Assembly (NCBI GenBank): GCA_963575745.1
Contig: CAUYUJ010001372.1
Span: 1-64,000 of the forward strand
Origin: Prorocentrum cordatum
Taxonomy: Eukaryota; Sar; Dinophyceae; Prorocentrales; Prorocentraceae
Direction: 5' to 3'
Length of the DNA: 64,000 nt
Shown: piece after piece, positions 20,354 to 31,011 of the stretch
How the letters are laid out: each line of letters starts with the position of its first letter
Numbering within the stretch: the stretch's first letter is position 1
Notes under the pieces: model-generated
The model's input: the letters and a program-made list of their open reading frames with translations, nothing else
The model's database searches: none
What the model was told of the DNA's origin: nothing
Made by a program: the position numbers and the translations under genes

Positions 20354-22320
20354 CTACACGCCGTCGGCGTCAACGTCCACGACGACCAGGTCTCTGACCA
20401 GGGCGTCGAGGATGAAGTCCGCGAACGGCTGTGGCCGAACCTGGCCGCTGGCCGAGGGCAGCAGCGGCAGGCCAGTGCGCGGGTGCTGCCCAGCCCACAG
20501 GCGCCCGAAGCGGAGGCGCGTCTTGGGGGGGGGGGGGGGGGGGCGGACAGCCCCGAGGCAAGGCTGCACGAGGAGCTGGGCGTTCGCGCTCGGGTGCGCC
20601 CCAGCACCTCGCGCAGGAAAGGAACGGGCCCACGCTCCACGCGCGATGGCCTCTTCCTGGGGCACATACCGCTGGGGGAGAAGGCGTCGCGCACCCTCGC
20701 CACGCGGTGGCAGCGAGCGCAGCGGAAGCCCCTGCCGCACGCCACGGGCTCGTGGGGAGCCGTCAGGCGGCGCCGGGTCCGCCGGCAGCTCGGGGATGCG
20801 ACCTCTCTGCTGCGCACGCCGCAGGAGGCCGTGCCGCGGCGCATCCTGCTGGCTCGGGCCCGCGGTCCGCATGACCCGAACCAGGAACTTGGCCACGAAA
20901 GTCACGAGGCGGAAGGTGCGCTTCACGCGCTCCGTCGCCGCCTCGTCGACAGGGTGGAAGGGGAGCGCAATCTCGAGGAACACGGTCTGCAAAGTGATTG
21001 CCCCAGCGCTTGACCGTTTCCTCGCTCGACGTCGCCGCCCTGGCTGCGGTGAGCATGGCCTTTAACATTGAGCACCTCCACCCCGCCACCAAGGTCGTCC
21101 ACCCGATCCCATATCCTGGACCAGAGGTCCGCGGCCTCGTTCTGTGCGCCAGTCGTCTCGGCGCGCCCACGCGCAAAGCTCGAGACGACCCGCGCACAGC
21201 CCGCATGGAAGCGGCAAGGTCCCAGCGCCGCATGCGTCAAATACATACGAGGGCGAAGGCCTCCGCGAGGTCCGACGCATGGTGCGGGCTTGGAAACAGG
21301 CAGCACAAGGAAGCGACCAGGGAGCCAGTGGCATCAACCTGGACCACAGACCAGCCCGGTCTAGCGAGCCGGGGGGCGCCATGCATTGAAGACGTGCAGG
21401 GGCCGTCACCGGAGGCCTCGCCTTCGATGCTACCCTGCACAGGACGCTTCAGCCACTTGACGAGAAGGGCGGGCGCGGGGCCAGGCACGAAGGGCCGAGG
21501 ATCAGGGGCCAGGGCGTGCCTCCAGAGGATCCAGGCCGAGTGAGCCTCAAGGTTAGCCCGCAGAGGGAGAAGGTCATACTCCCGCACGAAGGCCAGGTCG
21601 ACGAACACTGACCCGACACGCAGGCCGAAAGGGTACCTGGGCAAGATTCGATGCCGCAAGTGGGGCAGGTCGGGCCGGTCGCGAGACCATGGCGATGCTT
21701 CCGAACCTGATCCCAAATACCACCATTGGCCACGATCGCACGGAGGGTCGCCCGATGCCGCGAGTCCCAGTCTGGCCCCAGCGCCCCGTTGCATTGGCGG
21801 CGGAAAGGGGGCGAGATAAGGGGCGAGAGGGAAGGGCGGCCATGCATGCGGAACTCTGCTGGGCACGATCCAGCAGCCAATCCTCGGTGCTCATGCGCGC
21901 GAGGTGGAGAACGGTGAGAGAGCAGGTGGCCGCGAGAGCAGGTACAGGCAGACACCAGGGCCGAGCCTCCACCCAAGACGTCTACAGCAGGCCAGGGCAG
22001 CCGAAATCGGTCTACGAACCAGGGCCCAGTCGCTTTTCAATCCGGCGAGGGCCTCGTAGGCCGCGTCCGCGGCAAACAAAAGTCGGGCAACCGCGTCCCG
22101 AGGCACCCACGACTCCCAAACCGCCTGCGCTAGCATGTTGATAGGGCCCACGGTGCTCGCACACGCTGGGTCGACCGACCTCGGCGCCGAGGGAGGGAGG
22201 TGGAGGTCGAGGGTGAGAGAACGGCGAGCGGCGCGAACGAAATGGGCCGAACGCACGGCACGTCGCATCGGTTCGATCCCACTCCATGCCCTCCCAGTCA
22301 CCCCACCCCCTAACCCCAAG
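20354..22320 (-). pseudogene. LINE C-terminal region: zinc finger, RNase H, cysteine motif
   Basis: About 22000-22170 contains INMLAQAVWESWVPRDAVAR, the connection region. About 21650 has CPTCGIES, part of a CCHC-like finger. RNase H traces are GWSVVQVDATGSLVAS (about 21330-21380) and TVKRWGNHFADRVP (about 20990-21030), the latter fitting the final Asn/Asp-containing motif. Near 20730, CGRGFRCARCHRVARV resembles the terminal cysteine motif common in this LINE group. All are in different frames. Confidence 0.55.
20524..20542. repeat. Long poly(G) tract
   Basis: An uninterrupted G run inside the LINE C-terminal region. It is likely a source of frame uncertainty and could form a G-quadruplex. 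Confidence 0.6.
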
Positions 22321-22349
22321 TGTCAGCAGGCGTGAGGCCGAGCGGAACG

Positions 22350-23760
22350 AGCTGCTGCGTTTTGCCTCTCGCGGCTCGGATCACTCGGATGCGCTCTGCG
22401 CGCCGCGCCGCCGCGGCCATCCTCCTGGCCCGCGCGGCGCCTCCTGGCCGTCGGCCGCAGCCGTTGCTCACGCCCAGGTTCCTGGCGGACTTACGACACT
22501 TGCCTCGCAGCGCCGCGCAGCGCCGCGTGACCTCGGGGCTGCAGCCGGCGCTGTTGGCCAGCGCCGCGCCCTTACCTGCGTTGACCCGCAGGCCGTCCTC
22601 GAGGAGCCCGCGGCGCCGCTAGGCGCAGGCGTCGCTCGCCCGCGCAGCCACGCGCTCGGCCAGGCCCGCCTGGGCGAGCTGAACGTCGTCGATCGATCGC
22701 GTTGCTGAACGCAGCGGCGCGGAGCGCGACGACGGCGTCGACGCGCGTCGCCAGGAACATCTTCACGCAGAGGTCAGCGAAGCTGCAGCTTGCCACAACT
22801 CCGCGCTGAGGGGCGCAGTCAGGCGCGGCCGCGCCCTGGGGGCAGGCGACGCGCGGCGCGCCGTGCAGTTGGAGGGAGGAGGCGCAGCAGCACCAGGTTG
22901 AAGTTCATGTCCTTGGCATATTGGTCGAGAAGCGTCCGCGGGGTGTGCTCGTGCGCTTTCGTGAGATCCATGAGGACCGCGCGCGCTGCCTGGCCGCGGT
23001 GGGGCGCCACCTTCGCCGTCGCGGCCTGCGCCCACGCGTAGGTCTCGCAGCTCTGACCAGCAGTGCCGAACATGTAGCTGCGATGGTGCCGGGCGCCCCA
23101 CTGCGCGCCCGCGATGCCCCTGGCCCAGCGGGCGAAGGGCCGCGGGAGCCCATGGATGAGGCCGATGCCGCCAGCGCGCGGCGCGTGGCGAAGGGACAGC
23201 GTCGGGCGCCGCTCCCCAATGCAGGCCTCGTCCAACGCTGCATCAGACAGCAGCGCCACGCGCCGCGGGTGGAACGCGTCGCAGCCCAGCCCCGTCGCGC
23301 GCGCGGGAAGATGCGGCCCATCTGGCGGAGCCCATCGGCTGTCGGCAGGGCGGGCGCCGCGCCCAGCTCGGCAGGCCATGGCGCAGCCTCGAGCCCAGTG
23401 CCCTCGCCCCAGAGCGCGCGCCACGGGCGGGCAGCAGCCTCGGCGACGAGTTGCGCCGACTGGATGCCCGGAGTCGGCTTCCAGCGCGCCGCAGCCCAGG
23501 TCGCGGCCTCGCGTGTCCAGCGGAAGCCTTGCGCGCGCCCGCGGTGGAGGTGGCGTCGCGTGCCCAGCCCAGCCAGGCCGTGCAGCGTCGGTGCGACGGA
23601 CGCCCTTCCGCTGCCGTCGCCGCGCGGTGGAGGTCGGTCAGCAGCTGCTCGAGATCCTCCGAGTTCAGGTGCTGAAGGTGGCGTGCTAGATGGCGCCAAG
23701 CCTGCCAGAGCTGCGGGTCAGTGCCAGCAACAGGCGGCTCGAAACGGAGGAGCCGCACCT
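22350..23760 (-). pseudogene. LINE reverse transcriptase domain, frame-broken
   Basis: An upstream linker is seen in RFEPPVAGTDPQLWQAWRHL and, in another frame, GFRWTREAATWAAARWKPTP. The palm includes FHPRRVALLSDAALDEA, then the motif A region AVLMDLTKAHEHTP (the Asp follows Met). Motif C is decayed: in the best frame it reads SIDDVQLAQAGLAERVAARA near 22695, where active elements have Y-V/A-D-D. GLRVNAGKGAALANSAG follows near 22590. Domain order and wording match dinoflagellate LINEs. At least three frame changes make it non-functional as read. Confidence 0.7.
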
Positions 23761-24078
23761 GCAGGCACCGCGCGTGGGTCGTGCTGCCAGCCTGCTGGAG
23801 GACGCGCCACTCGCGACTTCGCTCGGCCAGAGATCCAGTTCTGCTCGGAGGGTTCAGGCTTGACAGTGGGCTGCCAGTAGGCGCGCTGGCGATGCAGCTG
23901 CACCTGGGCCGAGCGGGCGCCGTCGCTCCTGCCGCGGTAGCGATCGGCCTCCTTCACTTCCACGAGACCGAAGTGCCGCGCCAGCTTGTCCCCGTAGCGG
24001 TCGAGGACGCGGCGGCAGGCCGCATCGAGGGCGGGCGCCGCGTCAACGGACTTGAGGTCGTCGAGCACATCCCGCCAA

Positions 24079-24850
24079 TCAGGGGCAGGCAGCTGTGGCC
24101 CCACCAGCGCCTGGGCAGGGTAGGGCCGCGGGCGCCGCAGGCGCGTGACTGGCGCACCTGGGGGCTGCAAGGCCAGGCGGAGGGCAATCGCCCTGTGCGT
24201 GCGCGCCGAGGAGCTCGCAGCGTCGCACCTCCTGCACCTCCGAGCCCTGGTCGACGCAGCAGTAGTCGAGCTCCCTGGCTGAGGTGCGCGTCGCGCAGGT
24301 GGCCTGGCCAGAACAGGCGAGCCTCGCGCCGAGGGAGGGCAGCAGCTGCATTTCTTCCAGCACTGCGGGAATCATTCTCCAGTCGGCGCCCACGATGAAG
24401 GGCCGCTGCATAGCCCTGATTGATCACCGAGGCCAAGTTCATCAGCAGGTCGAGGTTGGTGTCGCTGAGGTCCTGGCTGGTGTGCAGGTTGGCAGAGACC
24501 GGCATCATGCCCCCCCTTGGAGCCCGGGGATGTCACCCAGAAACCTAGGCGCGCGGAGCTGCGCGCCGAGATGCGGTCATCGGCGAACCCGACACGCTGG
24601 AGGCGGACCCAGGGGCGGACCAGGATGCCGACGCCAGCGGAAGTGCCTCCGCGCCCCGTGGCCACCGCAGGGATGAGGTCCGCCACCCGTCCTGCACGAC
24701 GCGTTCCTTGCACTGCAGCCGCCAGTTGCCGATCGTCAGCGAGGTAAGGCTCCTGGATCAGAATGGCCTGAACCGCGTCGTCCACGCGGCCGCCCTCCAG
24801 CTGAGTCAAGCAGGAGCCCCAGCCGGTAACGTTGACCGTCAGGATGTCGA
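24079..24850 (-). pseudogene. LINE endonuclease domain (EEP superfamily), frame-broken
   Basis: It begins LDILTVNVTGWGSCLTQLEG, with IQEPYL a little later, matching the first asparagine and the glutamate of AP-like endonucleases. The frame changes near 24510 (continuing SANLHTSQDLSDTNLDLL) and near 24410 (continuing RPFIVGADWRM and ARELDYCCVDQG). The GADW motif corresponds to the usual GDFN/GDWN site, with Arg where Asn is usual. In active LINEs this domain nicks target DNA to prime reverse transcription. Confidence 0.7.
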
Positions 24851-24879
24851 GGTGCGCCGCTCGCCGGCGTCCTGGGCGG

Positions 24880-26085
24880 CGACTGGCGCGGACTTCGCGG
24901 GGGGTGAGGCGGGGGGCCCGCGCGCCGCAGGGCGGCCCCCCAGCAGGCGCCTCCCACGACCCAGCACTTGAGCAGCTCGAAGTAGGTGCGGCGAGGGGCC
25001 CGCGCGCCGCAGGGTCGCCTCCCCGCCAAGCCGCCTGCCTGGCCCGCGCCTGCAGCGCCTCGTGCTCCGCGGATTGTGGCCGCGGGGGACCGTCGTGCAT
25101 GCAACGCGGGCGGCTTCGCCTCGGCGAGAGCCGCTGTGGGGCGGGGGCTTCGCGAATTACTTTCGGAGCGCCCACTGCGGCCCCTGCCCCGCGCGGATCG
25201 ACCCTCGGCTCGGCCGCCGCGCGCAGGCATGGCGCCGTTACTCGGCGGGGCAGAGCGAGGGGCCCGCGCGCCGCAGGGCCGCTCCCCAGCATGCGCCTCT
25301 CGAGGCCATGCGGCGGCGCAGCTCGGCGCGTCGGCGCGCATCCTGGCGGGGGGGCCGCGAGCCGCAAGGCCGCCCCCCGGCCGCGCCGCCAGCTTCGCCC
25401 CAGCATGCAGCGTCGTGAGTATCGCGAGCCTCTGGCCGAAGGGGGTCGCGAGGTGGCGCGGCAAGTCCAGGTGGTGCCCGAAGTCCGACCGACGTCGCCG
25501 AAGAGCCCCGCGACGAACCCGAAGGTGAAGTCCATGGCCCGCACCCACTGCAGCGGGCCATCCCCGTCGTCGACCCTGCGAGTGGCACCGCGGGGGGGCA
25601 TGGTCCCATTGGGGTGGGCCAGGCCAGCGGCCGCCTCCCATCTTGCAGGCCGCAGGCGGGGCCGCTGCCGTTGTCGCAGGCGTCGGCTTCCCGCTGCGTC
25701 GCCGCGGGGTGCTCGAGGAGCCCGCGGGGCCACGCCTCAGGGTCGCCCACGCGCACGCGCTGCAGCCATTGAAAGTGCTTCCGGCGTGCTGCGCAACGAC
25801 GACGGAAGGCGGCCACGCAGATGTCAATGGCGAGGTCGACGCGCGCCGTGCCAGCGGCGGCGTGCCCGTCGCGCTGGGCCCGCCCCAAGACCAGCGCATT
25901 GAAGTGCGGGCGATCGAGGTGGCGCGCGACGTGCAGCACGCAGTGCTGGCGCCAGTGGCGGCCGTCAAGCTGCTTGTCATTCGTGGATGGGGCTCGCGAT
26001 CCAGTGTCCAGCTTAGTACCGTAGTGTTCGACCCCCCCCCCATCGTCTCGAGCGCAGCGCGTCTCGCAGGGCCCGCGCCCTCGAA
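24880..26085 (-). other. Unassigned coding-like segment between LINE ORF1 and endonuclease
   Basis: Minus-strand stretches at about 25640-26010 (RTARVDLAIDICVAAFRRR) and 25400-25560 (MDFTFGFVAGLFGDVG, HLDLPRHLATPFGQRLAIL) look protein-coding but match nothing I recognise. Between 24900 and 25380 the block GGGGCCCGCGCGCCGCAGGG, usually followed by a C-rich stretch and CAGCA, recurs four times (about 24914, 24993, 25259, 25353) and looks like an expanded or inserted repeat. Confidence 0.35.
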
Positions 26086-26086
26086 C

Positions 26087-27728
26087 TCATACTTTCCCGC
26101 TGAGTACACCAAGTCCATGTCCCACTGGACGCCGTGCCCTGCGACGCCCTCGCCTGAGAGGCGACGATCGCCGCTGGGCAGCGGGCGCGGGCGACGGCGC
26201 GTCGGCCTGGGCCGGGGGGGGGACCCGGAGAGCCGCAGATAGGAGAGAAACAAACGTGTCAAAAGTGTCGTAGCCATCGAGACTGCTAGGGCCCGAGCAC
26301 TTGTCAAAGGCGCGACTTGTCGGCGTCCGCGTCCGCGGGGGCGGCGCTAGCGGCCTGACCGGCACCGCGCCCGCCCTTCGCGACGCGGCCCTTGCCGGCT
26401 GCAGCGCCCTTACCTGAGGCAGCGGCAGCGGCGGGGCGCTGGCGGGCAGCCTCCAGGGCGTCGACCGCGGCAGCCACAGCGCCAGGGGGCCCTGCACCGT
26501 CATGTGCGCCAGCAGCGGCGGCGTCGCCCAGGCGCGCAGCGGGGGCCGCGGGCGCCGCGGGGGGCGCCTTTGCGGCAGCAGCAGAAGCGGCGCCTGCAGG
26601 AGGCACAGGGGCCGCCCTCGGGGCCGCCCGTGGAGCCGCGGCGGCAGCGGCGCTTGCGGCCTCGGCAGCGCCCGCGCCGAACAAGAGGGCCCCAGGCTGC
26701 TCCTCCTTGGCGCCGCGCCCTTGGCGGGCGGGGGCGCGCTCTCCTCCGCGCGCTCCTTCTTGGACTCGAGGCGCTCGCGATGCTCGCGGTGCGACTTCTC
26801 CAGCGCCTGCGCCTCCGACTGGAACTGGCAGAACGCGTTCTGGGTCATGGTGGCGAACTTGGCCTGGAGCTCCTCGCGCAGCCGCTGCGCCTCCTGGCGA
26901 TCACTCTCCTCGACGATGTAGCCCTCGAGGGCCACCAGGCCGAACAGGCCTTCGTCGTCCAGTGCCAGAGCCGCCTTGCCCTCCAGGACCGCCGAGGTGC
27001 TGCGGGCGGGGGCCGCGACCTCGCTGGCGGGCGCCACCGTGGTGGCCAGGGCCTGCGCCGCGCTGGGGTAGGCCGCATGGCGCCGTGGAGGGCCGCAGTG
27101 CGCTTGGCGACGTGCTCCGCGGCCCGGGCGAGGCGCTGCCAGAGCCCTTCGGCGACAGCGAGGGCTGCGTCAAGGGCTGCAGCAGCCGCGCCCCGCGCAG
27201 CGCCATCCTCGGCGACGGTCAGCGGCCTGGCCAAGTGCTTGGCCCTGTGCTCGTCCAGCTGCCGCTTGTACTTGGCCTCGCCTGGCCCGTCGCCTGACAG
27301 GCGGAGGAGCTCCGCCAGCTGGACCAGCTTGGCCTCCTAGGGATCCACGTCGGCCTCCAGGACCTGAGCCTCGCCAGAGATGCGGACGCCCAGGCTGCTG
27401 CTGCGTGGGCGCCCTCCCGCGCCGTGAGTACCACCTGCGGCAGCCCGCACCCGCGCTTGGGGAGGGGCGGCCTCTGGGCGCAGGCTGCTGGACGGTTTCG
27501 GCGCCGTTGGGGCCGACCGCCGCAGTGCGCCAGGGTGGCACGGGGGCCGCGCGGCCACGGCTGGAGGCCCTGCGAGAGCCGCCTCCCAGCGCCGCCAGCG
27601 CCAGCGCTGCCAGGTTGGCCCAGAACCAGCGGCCTCTTGCAGTGGCCGCACCAGCTCCACCACGTTTCATTCTGGCGGCAGCCACAGCGCATGCATGCCA
27701 GGCGCGCGCCTCCACTCGCGGCGGCCAT
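26087..27728 (-). pseudogene. LINE ORF1 remnant (zinc finger, helical region, Ala/Pro-rich tail)
   Basis: The N-terminal part (27219-27728) has a two-pair cysteine motif, CMRCGCRQ then CGHCKRPL, comparable to the zinc finger in the ORF1 at 46845. The middle (about 26750-27037) is strongly helical and charged, with LREELQAKFATMTQNAF and EKSHREHRERLESKKERAEE. About 26304-26684 is Ala/Pro-rich low-complexity sequence ending in acidic and lysine residues. These lie in three frames. The likely role in an active element is nucleic-acid binding; that is family knowledge, not shown here. Confidence 0.6.
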
Positions 27729-27929
27729 GCCGTGGTGCGCGGGGGACGGCGCCGCCTAGACGTGGTGGCTGTCCAGCAGCGCCGCAGCGGCCTCCAGGCG
27801 GCAGCGCTGGCGGGGCGAAGGCGACCCCCGCCACGCGCGCAGCAAGGCGCGAACAGAGGCGCGCTCGCGGCGGAGGCGCCTGTGCCACGCCGCCTCCGAT
27901 GGCAGCGCGATGGTATCCGCCCGAGGGGA

Positions 27930-28200
27930 GCCTGGAGGAGGAGGAGGAGGAGGAAGGAGGAGGAGGAGGAGGAGGAGGAGGAGGAGGAGGAGGAGGAGGA
28001 GGAGGAGGAGGAGGAGGAGGAGGAGGAGGAGGAGGGGACGAGGACGAGGACGAGGAGGAAGACTAGAAAGACTAGGATGACTAGGAGGAGGTGGAGGAGG
28101 CGGAGGAGGAGGCTGAGGAGGAGGACGAGGACGAGGACGAGGAGGAGGAGGAGGAGGAAGAGGAGGAGAAGAAGACGACGACGACGAGCAGCAGCAGCAG
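27930..28200. repeat. (GAG)n microsatellite
   Basis: GAG with GAC variants, ending in GACGAC and CAGCAG runs. Confidence 0.95.
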
Positions 28201-28585
28201 CAGGAGCAGGAGGAACAGATGCGCAGGAGGGCCAGGGGGAGGGGAAAGGAAGGGGGCGACGACGACGACGAGCAGCACGCGGATCCAGAAGGGTGTCCCG
28301 TGCCGCAGCGAAAACGCCGTTCGGAACGACGGGAGCAACGCTCCGAGCTTGAAATGTCAAGCAGTGGCGAGCGTCATGGCGTGCCTATAGCCCTACCGAA
28401 CAATGTTCTAAGAACCGTGTGTGGTTCCCACGAATGTTCTTAGAACATTTCTGGCGGGGGCTGTCTTGTTTTATCCCACCGAGTTTAACATTGCTTTTGT
28501 TCTTAGAACATTTTCCTTGTTCTAAGAAGACTTCGTGGTAGGACCATGGGAATGCCGGGACGGTCGGTCCCTGCTCAATCAGACG
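28100..28585 (+). repeat. Duplicated segment, copy A
   Basis: Homologous to 30010-30485 from the GAG/GAC microsatellite, through GATGCGCAGGAGGGCCAGGG, GAAGGGTGTCCCGTGCCGCA and GCGAAAACGCCGTTCGGAAC, to CGGGACGGTCGGTCCCTGCT. It contains repeated near-palindromes: GTTCTAAGAAC (28405), GTTCTTAGAAC (about 28436 and 28499) and GTTCTAAGAA near 28521. No protein is recognised. Confidence 0.85.
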
Positions 28586-28879
28586 GGGACACCATCCTGG
28601 AGGGACCGATCCCGTTCGGACTGAAAGCGCACAGCAGGTCCTGTGTGTAACAAGTCATGCGTGGGGGGGGCCGCGCCGGCGCGCCACTCTGAGCACGTCC
28701 TCGGGGGCAAGAGGGGGGGAGCGCCCGTGTTGTGCAACTGTGGGGGCACGGGGGGGGACGACGAGGATCAGGAAGGGACGGAGGGAGGGCACCCATCCGG
28801 GTCTCGCGTCGTGGCCAAGAGGACAGGCGGGCTCGGCCACTGTTGGCCGGGGCCCGTGCGGGGCCTGGTCGGGCGTGGC

Positions 28880-29030
28880 CAGAAGTGCCCTCAGCCCACG
28901 GTGCCCCCAGGATTTCCAAGGAGGCCCCCGCGGCCTCCAGAGCCTCCTCACGAGGTCCAGAGGGCCCCAGGGGCTGCAGCATCGAGCGAAAAGCTGGGGG
29001 CACCTTGGGCCAGGGGCACCTTTAGCAACT
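28880..29030 (-). repeat. Dispersed repeat, inverted partner of 527-660
   Basis: Contains GCACCTTGGGCCAGGGGCAC and CCTTTAGCAA, the reverse complement of the block order at 527-660. Confidence 0.6.
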
Positions 29031-29039
29031 CCCGACCAG

Positions 29040-29560
29040 GGGACCGTCAGAAACGGCTCGGGATGGAATGTAGTGGGCCCCCGAGAAGCCACTCGGGCCT
29101 CCAGGGAAACATGTGACACGCACGCGGCGTCGGAATTGTGGATGCACATCGCTTGCATCATGGGGCTCGGAAGATGTTGGCCATCTGGGCCGAAGCTGTC
29201 TGGGTGCGAAAGGGCACGTGCAACACCAGTTGGTCGACCCTTCCCTTCGAGATGCCAGTGCGCCATGCCTGCTGCAGCACTGTGATCATACGGCTGCAAG
29301 GGTGGGCCAACGTGATCTACTGAGTTACGACGGGCGCTCGAATCTAGAGATTCCGATCATCTCTCAGCGAATTGAGGCGTGAGCCACCCCTGGTCGACAC
29401 CCCTTTTCGCCTTGTTGCATCACGGTGGTCGTTGGTCGCTGGGCTCCGAGAGATGAGGCGAGCCGGCACGGCCCAGTTGCTGGAGAGACCCCGACGGCTC
29501 TGGCGTGAGTGGGCCCGTGAAGAATTTAATAAGGAGGGGAAACAAATACGCAGGCGCAGT
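29040..29560. other. No recognisable gene
   Basis: Mixed composition; short open frames without motifs. Confidence 0.4.
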
Positions 29561-29579
29561 CCGTCGTCGACTCCCAGGA

Positions 29580-29660
29580 AAAAATACGGGAAACTATGGG
29601 AAGTGGGTGGGAAGACGAGAACCCAGCAAATATGGAAACGTATGGGGGATCCCGGGATTA
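29580..29660 (+). repeat. Dispersed repeat shared with 34655-34735
   Basis: GGGAAACTATGGGAAGTGGG and GAAGACGAGAACCCAGCAAA at 29580-29660 correspond to GGAAGCTGTGGGAAGTTTGG and CAAGACGAGAGCCCAGAAGG at 34655-34735. Confidence 0.6.
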
Positions 29661-29678
29661 TTTTGTACTTGTGTGTTT

Positions 29679-29683
<5 letters not shown>

Positions 29684-29711
<28 letters not shown>

Positions 29712-29772
29712 TGTGTGTGTGTCTGTGTGTGTGTGTGGTGTGTGTGTGTGTGTGTGTGTGTGGGGGGGGGGG
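29684..29772. repeat. (GT)n microsatellite with G-tract
   Basis: GTGTGT with CT interruptions, ending in a run of G. It is the only long dinucleotide microsatellite in the window. Confidence 0.95.
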
Positions 29773-30004
29773 GGGATCCCTGGGCCCCGTGAAACATCCC
29801 TGGTCGGCGCCCCCTCGTGGTGCCTATAGGGGTGCCATGCCGCCCGCGCCGCTGCGCCCTTTCGGGGCCCCTGGGGGCCCCAGCATCGGGGGGAAGCCGT
29901 GGGCCTCCGCTCGGGCCTGGGAGGGCCCTTCCTCCGTGGCGTCCCGCGCCCCTCCCTTTGTCGAGCAGTGGCGAAGGGTCCCGGCGTGCCGGTAGTCCCA
30001 CCAA

Positions 30005-30042
30005 TCGAGGAGGAGGAGGAGGTGGAGGAGGAGGAGGAATAT

Positions 30043-30074
<32 letters not shown>

Positions 30075-30485
30075 GGAGGAGGAGGAGGAGGAGAGGACGA
30101 CGACGACGAACAGCAGCAGCAGGAGCAGGAGGAGCAGATGCGCAGGAGGGCCAGGGGGAGGGGAAAGGAAGTGGATCCAGAAGGGTGTCCTGTGCCGCAG
30201 CGAAAACGCCGTTCGGAACGACGGGAGCAACGCTCCGAGCCTGAAATGTCAAGCAGTGGCGAAGCGTCATGGCGTGCTTATAGCCCTACCAGACAATGTT
30301 CTAAGAGCCTTGTGTGGTTTCCACGAGGTGTTCTTAGAGCATTTTTCAGGCGGATATTGTTTTGTTTTAGCGCATCGGGCTCGTGTTCTACAAGCATTGT
30401 TTCTGCTCTTAGAGCATGTCTGGGTTCTGAGAACATTTCGTGGTAAGCCCATACGAATGCCAGGACGGTCGGTCCCTGCTCAACC
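30005..30485 (+). repeat. Duplicated segment, copy B
   Basis: Partner of 28100-28585. Copy B lacks the GACGACGACGAGCAGCACGC stretch before GGATCCAGAAGG and has diverged TTCTAAGA/TCTTAGAGCA motifs. It ends at CAGGACGGTCGGTCCCTGCT. Confidence 0.85.
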
Positions 30486-31011
30486 CTTGGCCTCTCCGCG
30501 CTCGCCCTGGGTCCGCAGGGCCGCTGCAAGACGGCGCGCGAGGCGCCAAGGGGGTGTTCGAAGACGCCCCGAAGAGGGCTCCGAGAGTCCAGTGCAGTCC
30601 ACGAGGGCCCCGAGCATGCTTCCAAGATGGCTCCGGGGGGGCCCGTTTTGTGATAGTCCTATGTCTCTTCATCGCTTCTCGGTCCAGGGTGGGTCTGACG
30701 ACGTCGTCGCTTTGGGGCCAGTCTTACGCAGAAGGGAGGGCCACGAGGCCCTCATGAGGCCTCAGAAGCGCACGAAGAGGATACCAGCAGACCCAGAGAC
30801 AGCGCAATGGGCAGCCAAAGCAGTCCCAAGAAGACCCGAGGAGAGCCCCCCCAAGAGGGCCCGACGAAGCTCCGAGAGACACTCGCAACGGCCCCTTAAG
30901 AGCGCGAAACCTTCCAATCCGTAGCCGTTGACAAGAAGGACCCGACGCGAAGTCCCACGAGTGCCGACACAGGAACGCCTCACCCACAAAGGGCGCCTCG
31001 GAGCGGCAGAG
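30486..31011. other. Upstream region of the ankyrin gene
   Basis: No gene is recognised. An in-frame TAG at 30922-30924 closes the upstream frame. The bases 30918-30938 (TCCGTAGCCGTTGACAAGAAG) share nine leading bases with the dinoflagellate spliced leader. Confidence 0.4.

Larger units (their letters stand above)
20354..27728 (-). mobile_element. Degenerate non-LTR retrotransposon (LINE), minus strand
   Basis: Read from 27728 down, the order is: ORF1 zinc finger and coiled coil, an inserted or unassigned segment, apurinic-type endonuclease, reverse transcriptase, CCHC-like zinc finger, RNase H, and a terminal cysteine motif. This is the domain order of dinoflagellate ORF1+ORF2 LINEs. Every domain is spread over two or more frames, so it is dead as read, although GC-rich homopolymers leave room for some assembly indels. 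No poly(A) tail or target duplication was found. The GAG run at 20179 lies near the 3' end. Confidence 0.8.
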
